DNA from: an uncultured Clostridium sp.
GTDB taxonomy: Bacteria > Bacillota > Clostridia > Clostridiales > Clostridiaceae
DNA length: 30,496 nt
Assembly (NCBI GenBank): GCA_900543325.1
Contig: UQQU01000037.1
Span: 1-30,496 of the forward strand
Direction: 5' to 3'
In this document: positions 1 through 8,805 of the stretch, one piece after another
How the letters are laid out: every line of letters begins with the position of its first letter
Numbering within the stretch: the first letter of the stretch is position 1
The notes under the pieces: model-generated
The model's input: only the letters and a program-made list of their open reading frames with translations
Told to the model about the DNA's origin: nothing
Databases searched by the model: none
Made by a program: the position numbers and the translations under genes

Positions 1-64
1 ATTTTAATTTGCTTTTTTCTTAAGAAATTTTACCAAAATAATTTGCCGTATAACAATAACATAT

Positions 65-727
65 ATGACTGATTATGCTTATGATAAGTTGCAAGAATTA
101 CTAAAAAGAGAAGAATTTATATTTATACCATGTACTATGAGAAATATTAATCAGACATTAAGAGTTGATTTTATAAGAGATTACAATCCGAAAACTATAA
201 TATGTACAAATGGAGCTCAAATTTATATTGATGGAAACCTTGATAAAGTTTGGGACAAGCAAATGAAATATTTATGTGATGAAAATGAATTGAATAAAAA
301 TATTAAATATCTTGAAAAATTAAAAGAAGAATATAAAGAGCGTATAGGAGTTATAGAAGTAAGGAATATTGAAAAATTTTATATTACTGTAAAGTGTATA
401 GACTCATATGAAGCAGAGAAATTTTACAATATAATAAACCATAAGTTTGATAAAAATATTAATGTTTTAAGAATAGAAGCTAAGATATTTATTATTCATA
501 ATAGAATAAATAAGGTATATGCTGTGGATTATATTATTAAAAGATTTAATATAAAGAAATTAATTACATCTGGTGATACAGAAGTTGATAGGGAGTTTAC
601 TAGTAGAGGAATAACAATTTTACCTAAACATAGTTCTTTCAAACATGAAAAAGCTATAATAACAGAAAAAAGCAAAATACACGCAACAGAAGAAATTTTA
701 GATTATATAAATAAAATTATGATGTAA
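65..727 (+). CDS. HAD-superfamily hydrolase, N-terminal motif missing
   Basis: Probable phosphatase of the HAD superfamily, of the kind found in Ter-type stress clusters. Visible motifs are a motif II-like strand ending in Thr (IFIPCTMR, residues 18-26), a candidate motif III Lys near residue 150, and motif IV GDTEVD at 170-175. The motif I DxD loop that carries the nucleophile should lie about 20-30 residues before this Met. The same frame is closed by a TAA at 5-7, and the residues between contain no DxD. The ATG at 65 has no Shine-Dalgarno sequence. It is therefore probably an internal Met of a gene whose 5' part is frameshifted or lies outside the window. The YceG-like gene follows 111 bp downstream, consistent with membership of the ter locus. 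The fold is fairly sure; whether the gene is intact is doubtful. Confidence 0.6.
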   Translation: MTDYAYDKLQELLKREEFIFIPCTMRNINQTLRVDFIRDYNPKTIICTNGAQIYIDGNLDKVWDKQMKYLCDENELNKNIKYLEKLKEEYKERIGVIEVRNIEKFYITVKCIDSYEAEKFYNIINHKFDKNINVLRIEAKIFIIHNRINKVYAVDYIIKRFNIKKLITSGDTEVDREFTSRGITILPKHSSFKHEKAIITEKSKIHATEEILDYINKIMM

Positions 728-762
728 AAAATAGAATTAATGCAGCAAAAGAAAGGAAAAAG

Positions 763-792
763 TTGAAAGGAAAGTATGAAATAGGTTAAAAT
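763..792 (+). promoter_or_regulatory. possible sigma-A promoter
   Basis: TTGAAA (763-768), 18 bp, TAAAAT (787-792), placed 46 bp before the YceG-like start codon. It is plausible, but AT-rich DNA makes such matches common. Confidence 0.3.
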
Positions 793-838
793 TTAGGTGT
801 AAGGTCTATTTTAAGAAAGTAAGAGGTTTATTTGTAAA

Positions 839-2383
839 ATGGCTATAGATTTAAAAAATATAACAAATTATATGTTTAGAACTATTTATGAAAGAGAAGA
901 TGCATATAATAAATTTAAGCCATATTTTTATAGATTTATAGGTGTAGATGATAGTTCTAAATATGATGATTTTATTAAGACAATTGAAAGTAAGTTTATA
1001 GAAGAAAAAGATAAATGTATTATATTTGATAATTCTATTCCTTTAAGTGGTGAAATGGAGTTAATTCAGTATATTTTTAATGAACTTTCTTCAATGGATG
1101 TTTATAAAATGACTACACAGGATATAACCATATTTGATGACTTTGAAGTGAATTTTAAGTTTTTAAGTGCATTAGAATATGTTATACCAATTGCTTGTAG
1201 TAAGGAAGATTTCTTTAATGATAATGTAAGAAATAACTTTATAACTAAATTAATTGTTTGGACTTATACCTATGCTAAGGATATAAAATATTATGCTAGC
1301 ATTAATCCAAAGTGCATTTATTATGGTAACATTCAAAGACATGAAATATATTTTCTGATTATGCTCTATAAAATGGGATTTGATGTTATTTATATTAATC
1401 CATTGAAAGAAGAGTTATGGAATGATATTGATGATGCAGGTTTAAGCCAATGTATAAAAAGTATGGGGATTTTAAGTATTGAATCTTTTAAAGAAAGAGC
1501 TAACAGGGGAAAAGTAATTGATAATTTTGAAACTGTTACTAAGCAAATTCAAAGAGATGTAGAGGAACAACTTTTTTCTAATACTGGAATGTTTAAGCCT
1601 TGGCAGTTTAGAAAAGGATATACCAAGAGTGTTTTACTAGACACAATATTAGAAGATATTTATATTTATTGGAATGAACCTTGTAAATTGAGAAGTGGAT
1701 TTAAGGTTGAAGGTAATACTGTTCAAGTTCCATGTTTCTTTAAAAAGATAGATGGAATATATAGTAATGAGTTTGAGTATCAAAAATTAGTTAAGTATTG
1801 TACATCATCACCTAATACATTGGTTTTTAATGGAAGGTATTTCTCAGAAGATGTGCAATTTACAGATGATATGTATCAGCTTATGTTTTGTCAACTAAGT
1901 GATGGTTCTTTTGATATAGATGAGCTTAAAAAGTTACCAATATATAGATTTTCAAAATATAGTGAAGATGTTCAAAACTTTTTATTAAAGAAGTTTAATG
2001 AAACAATAAGTAATACGGAATTATTTAATAGAACATTTACTAAAGAAGAGATATTGAGATTATTAGTATTAGTTTTAGGATTAAATGAAAGTATTGTTAG
2101 ATTAATAGATAATTTTGACTTTACAGCAGCTATACCTAAAATAGTAATTTATCTTGAAGATGAAAATACAATGCCTGAATCTATGCAAATACTTTTGGGA
2201 TACCTTCATATTATAGGAGTTGATATAATTATATTTAATCCATCAGGTTTATTTAATATTAATAATGTAATAAAATCTACTGCATTAAATAATTTCAGAT
2301 TAGATGTAATGAAGTATGATTCAAAATATAATAATTTAATGAATTTAAAGCAAGGAGTTTTTTCAAGATTTTTAAGATGGTAG
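839..2383 (+). CDS. YceG-like protein of the Ter 'biosynthetic module'
   Basis: A 514-residue cytosolic protein resembling Bacillus YceG (Pfam YceG_bac, a putative component of the 'biosynthetic module' in tellurium-resistance clusters). Length is close to the roughly 537 residues of B. subtilis YceG. No signal peptide or membrane segment is visible. Recognition rests on overall composition, length and position: it lies directly before a TelA-family gene and TerD genes, as yceG precedes yceH and follows the TerD-like genes in Bacillus. Its biochemical role is not established; published genome-context analysis suggested a part in making a nucleoside-like metabolite. The start follows a purine-rich AAGAGG about 11 nt upstream. 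It ends 23 bp before the TelA-like gene, so the two are probably co-transcribed. Confidence 0.7.
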   Translation: MAIDLKNITNYMFRTIYEREDAYNKFKPYFYRFIGVDDSSKYDDFIKTIESKFIEEKDKCIIFDNSIPLSGEMELIQYIFNELSSMDVYKMTTQDITIFDDFEVNFKFLSALEYVIPIACSKEDFFNDNVRNNFITKLIVWTYTYAKDIKYYASINPKCIYYGNIQRHEIYFLIMLYKMGFDVIYINPLKEELWNDIDDAGLSQCIKSMGILSIESFKERANRGKVIDNFETVTKQIQRDVEEQLFSNTGMFKPWQFRKGYTKSVLLDTILEDIYIYWNEPCKLRSGFKVEGNTVQVPCFFKKIDGIYSNEFEYQKLVKYCTSSPNTLVFNGRYFSEDVQFTDDMYQLMFCQLSDGSFDIDELKKLPIYRFSKYSEDVQNFLLKKFNETISNTELFNRTFTKEEILRLLVLVLGLNESIVRLIDNFDFTAAIPKIVIYLEDENTMPESMQILLGYLHIIGVDIIIFNPSGLFNINNVIKSTALNNFRLDVMKYDSKYNNLMNLKQGVFSRFLRW

Positions 2384-2406
2384 AAAAATAAAAAGGAGAG
2401 ATTTAT

Positions 2407-3837
2407 ATGAATAATAATGATAATAATATGTTTGGACAAACATTAAATGAAGATATATATGAAAATAAACAAGTAGAATATCAAGGCCAACAAGGAATGT
2501 ACCAAAATCAACAAATGGGATACCAAGGTCAACAAGGAATGTATCCAAATCAACAAATGGGATACCAAAGTCAACAAGGAGCCTATCCAAACCAACAAAT
2601 GGGATACCAAGGTCAACAGGGAGGCTACCCAAACCAACAAATGGGATATCAAGGTCAACAAGGGATGTATCCAAATCAACAAATGGGTTACCAAGGACAG
2701 CAAGGAATGTATCCAAATCCGCAAATGGATTATCAAGGAGAAATGGGAATGTATCCTAATGATAATACACAAATTCCAAATGATAATTTTGATATGGCAA
2801 CTATATCAGAATATAAGCAAAGGCTAAGAGGAATGAAGGAAGTTCAAGATCTTACTAGTGAAGTAGAAATTCAAAATCCTAATTCTATAGTTATGTTTGG
2901 ACAAAAGGCAAGTGAAAATATATCTAAGGTTTCTGATGAATTATTAAAATCAATGAAGGCTGTAAAATCAGAAGAAGCCAGTGAGATGTTAGTAAACTTA
3001 ACTAAAATTATGGATAAATTTGATGTTAAGGAACTTGAAGGAGTAGAAAAACCATCTATGCTATCTAAACTTATGAAGGGTGTAGGTAATAGTGTAGCTA
3101 AATTATTTCAAAAATACGATACTATGGGATATGAAGTAGAAAAGGTCTATGTATTACTAAAGAAATATGAAAATGATATTAGAGAGTCAAATGCTAATTT
3201 AAAGAAATTATATGATGCTAATCTTCATTATTATCAATTATTGGAGAAGTACATTGTTGCTGGGGAGTTAGCATTAGAAGAAATAGATGCTTATATACAA
3301 CAAATATCAATGAATACTGCAATGAATCAAGAAGAAAAGCATATGTTAACTCAAAAACTTGAAATAAGCAAAGAAATGTTATCACAACGTGTATATGATC
3401 TTCAAATTGCAGAAAATGTTGCAATTCAAGCAGCACCTATGATTCAAACTATACAAATGTCTAATTTTAATTTAATGAGAAAAATAAACTCATCATTTAT
3501 AGTTACATTGCCAATATTTAAGCAATGTTTAGCACAAGCTGTTATATTAAAAAGACAAGAAATTCAAGCTAAATCAATTAAACAGTTAGATGATAAAACT
3601 AATGAGCTTATTATGAGAAATGCTCAAAATACCGCTAGACAGTCAGTAGAAATTGCAAGAATGGCATCAGGAAGTTCAGTAGCTATTTCTACATTAGAGA
3701 AATCTTTTGAAACAATAATGAAGGGTATAGAAGATACTAAGGCAATTCAAGAAGCTAATAGAGCGCAAAGAGTAGAAAATTCAGCTAAACTTGAACGAAT
3801 TAAGCATACAATGAAAAAGAATATAGCTCAATCATAA
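2407..3837 (+). CDS. TelA-family toxic anion resistance protein with N-terminal repeats
   Basis: A 476-residue protein in two parts. Residues 1-24 are a polar lead and 25-119 are seven tandem copies of a 14-residue Gln/Tyr/Met/Gly/Pro-rich unit (YQGQQGMYPNQQMG). From about residue 128 it is an alpha-helical, charged, coiled-coil-like TelA domain (Pfam TelA, PF05816; relatives are B. subtilis YceH and plasmid KlaA/TelA). The family is linked to tellurite and toxic-anion resistance, but its mechanism is unknown. The long helical body with heptad-like stretches (roughly 240-400) suggests an oligomeric scaffold. The low-complexity head resembles prion-like or phase-separating segments; that is inference. 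A good Shine-Dalgarno sequence (AAAGGAGAG) precedes the ATG. The gene directly follows the YceG-like gene and no clear terminator follows it, so read-through into the terD genes is possible. Confidence 0.85.
   Translation: MNNNDNNMFGQTLNEDIYENKQVEYQGQQGMYQNQQMGYQGQQGMYPNQQMGYQSQQGAYPNQQMGYQGQQGGYPNQQMGYQGQQGMYPNQQMGYQGQQGMYPNPQMDYQGEMGMYPNDNTQIPNDNFDMATISEYKQRLRGMKEVQDLTSEVEIQNPNSIVMFGQKASENISKVSDELLKSMKAVKSEEASEMLVNLTKIMDKFDVKELEGVEKPSMLSKLMKGVGNSVAKLFQKYDTMGYEVEKVYVLLKKYENDIRESNANLKKLYDANLHYYQLLEKYIVAGELALEEIDAYIQQISMNTAMNQEEKHMLTQKLEISKEMLSQRVYDLQIAENVAIQAAPMIQTIQMSNFNLMRKINSSFIVTLPIFKQCLAQAVILKRQEIQAKSIKQLDDKTNELIMRNAQNTARQSVEIARMASGSSVAISTLEKSFETIMKGIEDTKAIQEANRAQRVENSAKLERIKHTMKKNIAQS
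2479..2763 (+). repeat. in-frame 42-bp tandem repeat, about 6.8 copies
   Basis: Six complete 42-bp units (2479-2730) plus a partial seventh encode the YQGQQGMYPNQQMG repeat of the TelA-like protein. Units differ mostly at the Met/Ala/Gly position and at synonymous sites. This suggests an array old enough to diverge but still kept in frame. Copy number is likely to vary between strains. Confidence 0.95.
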
Positions 3838-3934
3838 AATAATTTAAAAAATATAAAAAAGTAGTGAATAAAAATATAAAAATGGACATAATTAAAATAA
3901 ATATAGAATTAAATAAAATATACCTCAAAAAGAG

Positions 3935-3963
3935 TTGAAAAGTAATTTGTTAAGTGGTATAAT
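3935..3963 (+). promoter_or_regulatory. sigma-A promoter of the terD genes
   Basis: TTGAAA (3935-3940), exactly 17 bp, TATAAT (3958-3963). Transcription would start near 3970, giving a 45-nt leader before the first terD. The near-consensus match means the TerD proteins can be made independently of, and probably more strongly than, the upstream genes. Confidence 0.8.
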
Positions 3964-4014
3964 TTATCACATAAGATAATTAAAATTAATACTTAAAAAC
4001 CAGGGGGTATAAAA

Positions 4015-4641
4015 ATGGGAATTAATTTAGGATCAATGATGAATAATATGCGCTCAAATACAACTGATAATGGAGTAAATGTATTAAATTTAAAAAAGAA
4101 TGATGTTTTAAACCTAACTAAAAAGAATCCAGGATTAAAGAAAGTAATATTAGGAGCTGGATGGGATGTAGCTAGCATAGGTCAAGATTTCGATTTAGAC
4201 ATAGCAGCATTTTTATTAAATGCTAATGGTAAAGTTCAAAATATACCAGAGGATGTAATATTCTTTAATAATATGCAAGGTCAAGGAATTTACTTAGAAG
4301 GTGATAATAGAACTGGAGCTGGAGATGGTGATGATGAAAGAATAAGATTAGATTTAGAAGCAATTTCATCACATGTTGAAAAAATAGTTTTTGTTGTTAC
4401 TATACATGAGGCGCAAGCTAAAAGGCAAACATTTGGAATGGTAGAAAATTCTTATGTTAGAATTTTAGATGAAGAACGTAATGAAAAAGAAATTTGTAGA
4501 TTTAATTTAAAAGAAAATGGATCAACAGTTACTTCTGTAATTTTTGCAGAGTTATATAAGGTAAGTGGAGAATGGCAATTTAAAGCAATTGGAGAAGGTA
4601 AAATTGCTGATTTAAATGGAATTTTAGGATTATATATGTAA
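4015..4641 (+). CDS. terD: TerD-family stress protein (copy 1)
   Basis: A 208-residue cytosolic TerD-domain protein (PF02342). TerD domains bind Ca2+ and are associated with resistance to tellurite, phage and other stresses. A variable N-terminal leader (residues 1-22) precedes the domain. Characteristic segments are the LGAGWD motif (about 45-50), the acidic DFDLDIAAF strand (about 59-67) and the metal-binding GDNRTGAGDGDDE loop (about 97-109). The start is set by an AGGGGG ribosome binding site. It is the first gene after the promoter at 3935-3963 and is followed 28 bp later by copy 2. It resembles copy 3 more than copy 2: both begin MGINLGS and share a nearly identical C-terminal half. Confidence 0.95.
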   Translation: MGINLGSMMNNMRSNTTDNGVNVLNLKKNDVLNLTKKNPGLKKVILGAGWDVASIGQDFDLDIAAFLLNANGKVQNIPEDVIFFNNMQGQGIYLEGDNRTGAGDGDDERIRLDLEAISSHVEKIVFVVTIHEAQAKRQTFGMVENSYVRILDEERNEKEICRFNLKENGSTVTSVIFAELYKVSGEWQFKAIGEGKIADLNGILGLYM

Positions 4642-4669
4642 GGAATATGAGATTTGGAGGATAAAGAAT

Positions 4670-5248
4670 ATGGCTGCAGTTTTAAACTTACAAAAAAATG
4701 ATATTTTAGATTTAAGAAAAGCAGAACCAGGATTAAAGCATGTTATGTTAGGTGCTGGTTGGGATGTTGCTAAGAAAGGTTTCTTTAATCTAGGTGCAGA
4801 TTATGATTTAGATTTAATAGCATTATTATTAGATAGTAATGATAAATTAATAAATAGAGGAGTAATATATTTCGGAAATTTAAAAGGCGATGGAATATAT
4901 TTACATGGAGATAATAGAACTGGTGCTGGAGATGGTGATGATGAAAAGATATCAGTTGATTTAGATAAATTACCATCAAAATGTGATAAAGTTATATTTG
5001 CTCTTAATATTTATGATGCAGTATCAAGAAAACAAAATTTTTCTAAGGTGAAAAATGCATATATTAGAATATTAAATGAGGATAATGGCAATAAAGAAAT
5101 TTGTAGATATAATCTATCAGAAGATGGAGGAGATAATACAGCATTACTTTTTGCAGAATTACAAAGAACAAATGGAAGTTGGCAATTTAAAGCTAAGGGA
5201 GAATTATTACAAGCTACAGTTACTTCTTTAGCAAATATGTACAAATAG
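4670..5248 (+). CDS. terD: TerD-family stress protein (copy 2, divergent)
   Basis: A 192-residue TerD-domain protein without the N-terminal leader of its neighbours. It starts almost directly in the domain and has a short insertion around KKGFFNLGADYDLDL (about residues 35-49). The LGAGWD motif and the GDNRTGAGDGDDE calcium loop are kept. The FVVTIHEA strand of copies 1 and 3 is replaced by FALNIYDA, and the C-terminus differs. This pattern (two alike, one divergent) resembles the yceC/yceD/yceE set of Bacillus and suggests specialised roles, perhaps a hetero-assembly. Shine-Dalgarno sequence TTGGAGG lies upstream. Its stop is 11 bp before the ATG of copy 3. Confidence 0.95.
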   Translation: MAAVLNLQKNDILDLRKAEPGLKHVMLGAGWDVAKKGFFNLGADYDLDLIALLLDSNDKLINRGVIYFGNLKGDGIYLHGDNRTGAGDGDDEKISVDLDKLPSKCDKVIFALNIYDAVSRKQNFSKVKNAYIRILNEDNGNKEICRYNLSEDGGDNTALLFAELQRTNGSWQFKAKGELLQATVTSLANMYK

Positions 5249-5259
5249 AGGTGTTAAAA

Positions 5260-5889
5260 ATGGGAATTAATTTAGGTTCAGGATTTGGAAATTTAACAGG
5301 AAATACAAGCAATAATGCACCAACTGGTGGAATTTTAAATTTAAACAAAAATGATATATTAGATTTAACAAAGAGAAATCCAGGATTAAAAAGAGTAATG
5401 CTTGGTGCAGGATGGGATATTTCCAATAATGGTTCAGATTTTGATTTAGACATAGCAGCATTTTTATTAGATGCTAATAATAAGTTTAATACTGTTTCAA
5501 ATGTAATATTCTTTAATAATAAAGTAGGTCAAGGAATTGCTTTAGCTGGAGATAATAGAACTGGTGCTGGTGATGGCGACGATGAAACAATAAATATAGA
5601 ATTAGATAAGATTGATTCAAACATAGCAAAAATAGTTTTCGTTGTTACAATTCATGAAGCAATGGCTAAGAGACAAACTTTTGGAATGATAAATAATTCA
5701 TATGTTAGATTAGTTGATTTAGATCAAAATGGAAAAGAATTATGTAGATTTAATTTAAAGGAAAATGGATCTACTGCTACATCTGTAATATTTGCAGAAC
5801 TTTATAGAAGTGGATCAGAATGGCAATTTAAGGCTGTTGGAGAAGGTAAAATCGCTGATTTAAATGGAGTATTAGCTTTATATCAATAG
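5260..5889 (+). CDS. terD: TerD-family stress protein (copy 3)
   Basis: A 209-residue TerD-domain protein very like copy 1, with the MGINLGSG leader, LGAGWD motif, DFDLDIAAF strand and GDNRTGAGDGDDE loop. A GTG at 5251 is in frame, but ATG 5260 is preferred. AGAGGTG lies 6-7 nt before it, and the resulting N-terminus matches that of copy 1. It is the last gene of the terD unit, since a strong hairpin terminator begins 9 bp after its stop. Proteins 1 and 3 appear to be a recent duplication. Confidence 0.95.
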   Translation: MGINLGSGFGNLTGNTSNNAPTGGILNLNKNDILDLTKRNPGLKRVMLGAGWDISNNGSDFDLDIAAFLLDANNKFNTVSNVIFFNNKVGQGIALAGDNRTGAGDGDDETINIELDKIDSNIAKIVFVVTIHEAMAKRQTFGMINNSYVRLVDLDQNGKELCRFNLKENGSTATSVIFAELYRSGSEWQFKAVGEGKIADLNGVLALYQ

Positions 5890-5898
5890 TTAAAGAAG

Positions 5899-5940
5899 TA
5901 CATGCAAAAGATAATTTTACTTTTGCATGTATATTTTTTA
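5899..5940 (+). terminator. intrinsic terminator after terD genes
   Basis: A perfect 12-bp stem (5899-5910 with 5920-5931) with a 9-nt loop, followed by a T-rich run. It separates the terD unit from the calcium ATPase gene, which therefore needs its own promoter. Confidence 0.85.
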
Positions 5941-6043
5941 AAAAAAAATTAACATTGTAATATTTTTAAAATATTTAAATAAATGATAATATAGTATATA
6001 TATTGTATTAAAATATGTAAATTTTATTTAAGGAGAGAATGGG

Positions 6044-8695
6044 ATGATTAAAGGGCTTAATAAAAAGCAAGTAGATGAAAGTAGAAAGCTCTATGGGGAT
6101 AATATAATCCATGAAGCAGAGCCAGAAACGTTTTGGGACAAATTTAAAGGTGCATTTGATGATCCAATGATTAAGTTATTATTAGCAATTGCAGCAATTA
6201 TGGCAGTAATGGCATTCATGGGATATGCTGAATTTGGAGAGCTAATCGGTATAGCTATATCTGTATTGTTAGTAACTGGAATTTCTGCAAAGACAGAAAT
6301 TGCAAGTGATAATGAATATAGAAAGTTAAAAGATTCTACTAAAAAAGATGTATGTAAAGTATATAGAGATGGTAAAGTTGTTGAAATTGAAGTAACTGAT
6401 CTTGTTGTAGGAGATATGGTAATTCTTCAAAGTGGAGATAAAATTCCAGCTGATGGATATCTTTATCAAGGTGAGTTAAGAGTAGATAATTCAGCTCTTA
6501 ATGGTGAAGCAGAAGAATGTAAAAAAATTGCAGTAGAAGATTCTAAAACTTATAAAGAAATTGCTATGACAGCAGATGTAACTGGAGATACTTTTGTTGA
6601 TTTACATTCTTTATTTAGAGGTGCAGTAGTATTCAATGGTGAAGGCGTTATGGAAGTTACTAAGGTTGGTATGAAGACTATGATGGGTACTATGGCTGCT
6701 GATATGGCTGATGAAGAAGTAGCAAGTCCATTAAAAGTTAAACTTACTAAGCTTGCAGAGCAAATTTCTATGTTTGGATATATTGGTTCAGTTGTTATTG
6801 CATTAGCATTATTAGGACATAAGGTAATAGTAGCTGGTGGGTTTGCAGAGTACTTCTCAATTGGCGGTGTATTAATATTTAAAGACGTATTAGAAGCAAT
6901 TATGTTAGCAGTTGTTATTGTTGTTATGGCAGTTCCAGAAGGGTTACCTCTTATGATTGCAATTGTTCTTATGAGAAATACTTCTAAAATGCTACAAAAC
7001 AATGTACTTGTTAGAAAACCTATTGGTATAGAAACAGCAGGATCATTAAACATATTATTCTCAGATAAAACAGGTACAATTACTAAAGGTCAATTAGAAG
7101 TTGTTGAGTTCTTTGATGGAAATTTAAAAGATACTTATAAAGATGGATCTAAAGTAAAAGAAATGATGAAGCTTTGTATTGGTAAAAATACAGGAGCAAT
7201 GTTTGATGCAAAGGGCAAGGTTGTTGGAGGAAATGCTACTGATAAGGCATTGCTTAACTTCTTAACACAACAAGAGATGTCAAAATTAGCAGATATAGTT
7301 GTTGAAAAATCACAAGGATTTAATTCAGCTAATAAATATTCAGCAAGTCAATTAAGTGGAAAAACTGTATATAAAGGTGCTCCAGAAAGATTACTTGCAA
7401 AGGCTACAAAAATGTTAGATGAAAACGGAAATGTAGTTGAGATAAATAAGAATAAAATTAACAATAAGATAGATGAACTAGCAGTAAGAGCTATGAGAGT
7501 TTTATCATTTGCTTATAGTGAAAGTGGATTAGTAGAAGATACTCTTCCAGATGATTTAGTTATTGTTGGATTTGTAGGAATTCGTGATGATGTAAGAGTA
7601 GAAGCTAAACAAGCCATTGAGGAAGTTCAAAATGCAGGTGTTCAAGTTGTAATGATAACTGGTGACAGAAAAGAAACAGCAGTTGCAATTGCAAAAGAAG
7701 CTGGATTGTTAAGAGCTGAAACAGATATTGCTTTAACTTCAGAGGAATTAAATAAGATGTCTGATGAAGAAGTAAAAGCTATTATACCTAATTTAAGAGT
7801 AATAGCTAGAGCATTACCAACAGATAAATCAAGAATGGTAAGACTTGCTCAAGAATTAAATCTTGTATGTGGTATGACTGGTGATGGTGTTAATGATGCT
7901 CCTGCATTAAAGAGAGCAGACGTTGGTTTTGCAATGGGTAGTGGTACAGATGTAGCTAAAGAGGCAGGTTCAATAGTAATATTAGATGATAACTTTAAAT
8001 CAATTGAAAATGCTATTTTATATGGTAGAACAATTTATAATAATATTTTAAAGTTTATAAAATTCCAATTAACTATAAATGTTGGAGCTGTTGCTGTATG
8101 TGCTATTGCACCATTCTTTGGAATTGAGGAACCACTAAAGATTACTCATATACTTTGGATTAACTTAGTTATGGATGGTCTTGGAGCATTAGCTTTAGGT
8201 TCTGAACCAGCACTTAAAAAATATATGCTTGAAAAGCCTAAGTCAAGAACTCAAAGTATAGTTTCTGGTAAAATGATGAATCAAATTATTTTTGCTGGAG
8301 CTTGGGTAACTATATTAAGTTTTGTATTTTTAAAGGCACCATTCTTTGTAAATATGTTTACTAATACTGAAGAGCATATGACAGCATATTTCTCAATGTT
8401 TGTACTTTGCGCAGTATTTAATGGATTTAATGTAAGAAGTGAAAATGCTAATATATTTGAACATATAAATGAAAATATGAGTTTCTTAAAAGTAATGGGA
8501 ATAATAATAGTAGTTCAAGTGTTATTAACAATTATTGGTGGTGAAATGTTTAGTTGTACACCGATTTCTATAAGTCATTGGGGAGTTATAATACTTATGG
8601 CAATTACAATTATCCCAGTAGATATGATAAGAAAAGCTATAGTAAATACTTTTGTTAAGGAAAGAGTTAGAGAAAATGTAGTGGAAACTGCATAG
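6044..8695 (+). CDS. PMCA-type Ca2+-transporting P-type ATPase
   Basis: An 883-residue P2-type ATPase that should pump Ca2+ out of the cytosol at the cost of ATP. The N-terminal cation-ATPase region is followed by the membrane PEGLP motif (298-302), the phosphorylation motif DKTGT with Asp341, MITGDRKET in the P domain, and the hinge GDGVND (613-618). The M6 ion-site residues are Asn707 and Asp711 in NLVMDGLGALALG, with further C-terminal membrane segments. The single-site PEGLP form with N..D in M6 matches PMCA-type rather than SERCA-type pumps. Length is normal for the family. Shine-Dalgarno sequence AAGGAGAG lies before the ATG. It sits next to three Ca2+-binding TerD genes, though with a terminator between. 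A bidirectional terminator follows. I am sure of the P-type class; Ca2+ specificity is by family. Confidence 0.92.
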   Translation: MIKGLNKKQVDESRKLYGDNIIHEAEPETFWDKFKGAFDDPMIKLLLAIAAIMAVMAFMGYAEFGELIGIAISVLLVTGISAKTEIASDNEYRKLKDSTKKDVCKVYRDGKVVEIEVTDLVVGDMVILQSGDKIPADGYLYQGELRVDNSALNGEAEECKKIAVEDSKTYKEIAMTADVTGDTFVDLHSLFRGAVVFNGEGVMEVTKVGMKTMMGTMAADMADEEVASPLKVKLTKLAEQISMFGYIGSVVIALALLGHKVIVAGGFAEYFSIGGVLIFKDVLEAIMLAVVIVVMAVPEGLPLMIAIVLMRNTSKMLQNNVLVRKPIGIETAGSLNILFSDKTGTITKGQLEVVEFFDGNLKDTYKDGSKVKEMMKLCIGKNTGAMFDAKGKVVGGNATDKALLNFLTQQEMSKLADIVVEKSQGFNSANKYSASQLSGKTVYKGAPERLLAKATKMLDENGNVVEINKNKINNKIDELAVRAMRVLSFAYSESGLVEDTLPDDLVIVGFVGIRDDVRVEAKQAIEEVQNAGVQVVMITGDRKETAVAIAKEAGLLRAETDIALTSEELNKMSDEEVKAIIPNLRVIARALPTDKSRMVRLAQELNLVCGMTGDGVNDAPALKRADVGFAMGSGTDVAKEAGSIVILDDNFKSIENAILYGRTIYNNILKFIKFQLTINVGAVAVCAIAPFFGIEEPLKITHILWINLVMDGLGALALGSEPALKKYMLEKPKSRTQSIVSGKMMNQIIFAGAWVTILSFVFLKAPFFVNMFTNTEEHMTAYFSMFVLCAVFNGFNVRSENANIFEHINENMSFLKVMGIIIVVQVLLTIIGGEMFSCTPISISHWGVIILMAITIIPVDMIRKAIVNTFVKERVRENVVETA

Positions 8696-8767
8696 AAGAG
8701 AATATTAATTTTCTTCAAATAGAAGAATCTATACAAAGATGTATAAAAGAATTTAAAATGAATTAGT

Positions 8768-8795
8768 AAAAAGTCGGCATTGCCGACTTTTTATT
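8768..8795. terminator. bidirectional intrinsic terminator
   Basis: AAAAAGTCGGC, a 3-nt turn, then GCCGACTTTTT (8768-8792). The A-run and T-run on the two sides let it work for both the ATPase gene and the converging ABC-F gene. Confidence 0.9.
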
Positions 8796-8805
8796 TAATT
8801 ATTAA

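Noticed and set aside
2372..2772. Two open minus-strand frames across the TelA repeat region, rich in repeated Leu/Asp/Val or Leu/Ser/His patterns
   Set aside because: They are reverse-strand shadows of the 42-bp repeat: a repeat length divisible by three keeps several frames open. No ribosome binding site or family resemblance.
6550..7053. A 167-codon minus-strand frame inside the calcium ATPase gene
   Set aside because: It lies wholly within a well-supported ATPase domain and has Ile/Asn/Pro/Thr-rich shadow composition and no ribosome binding site.
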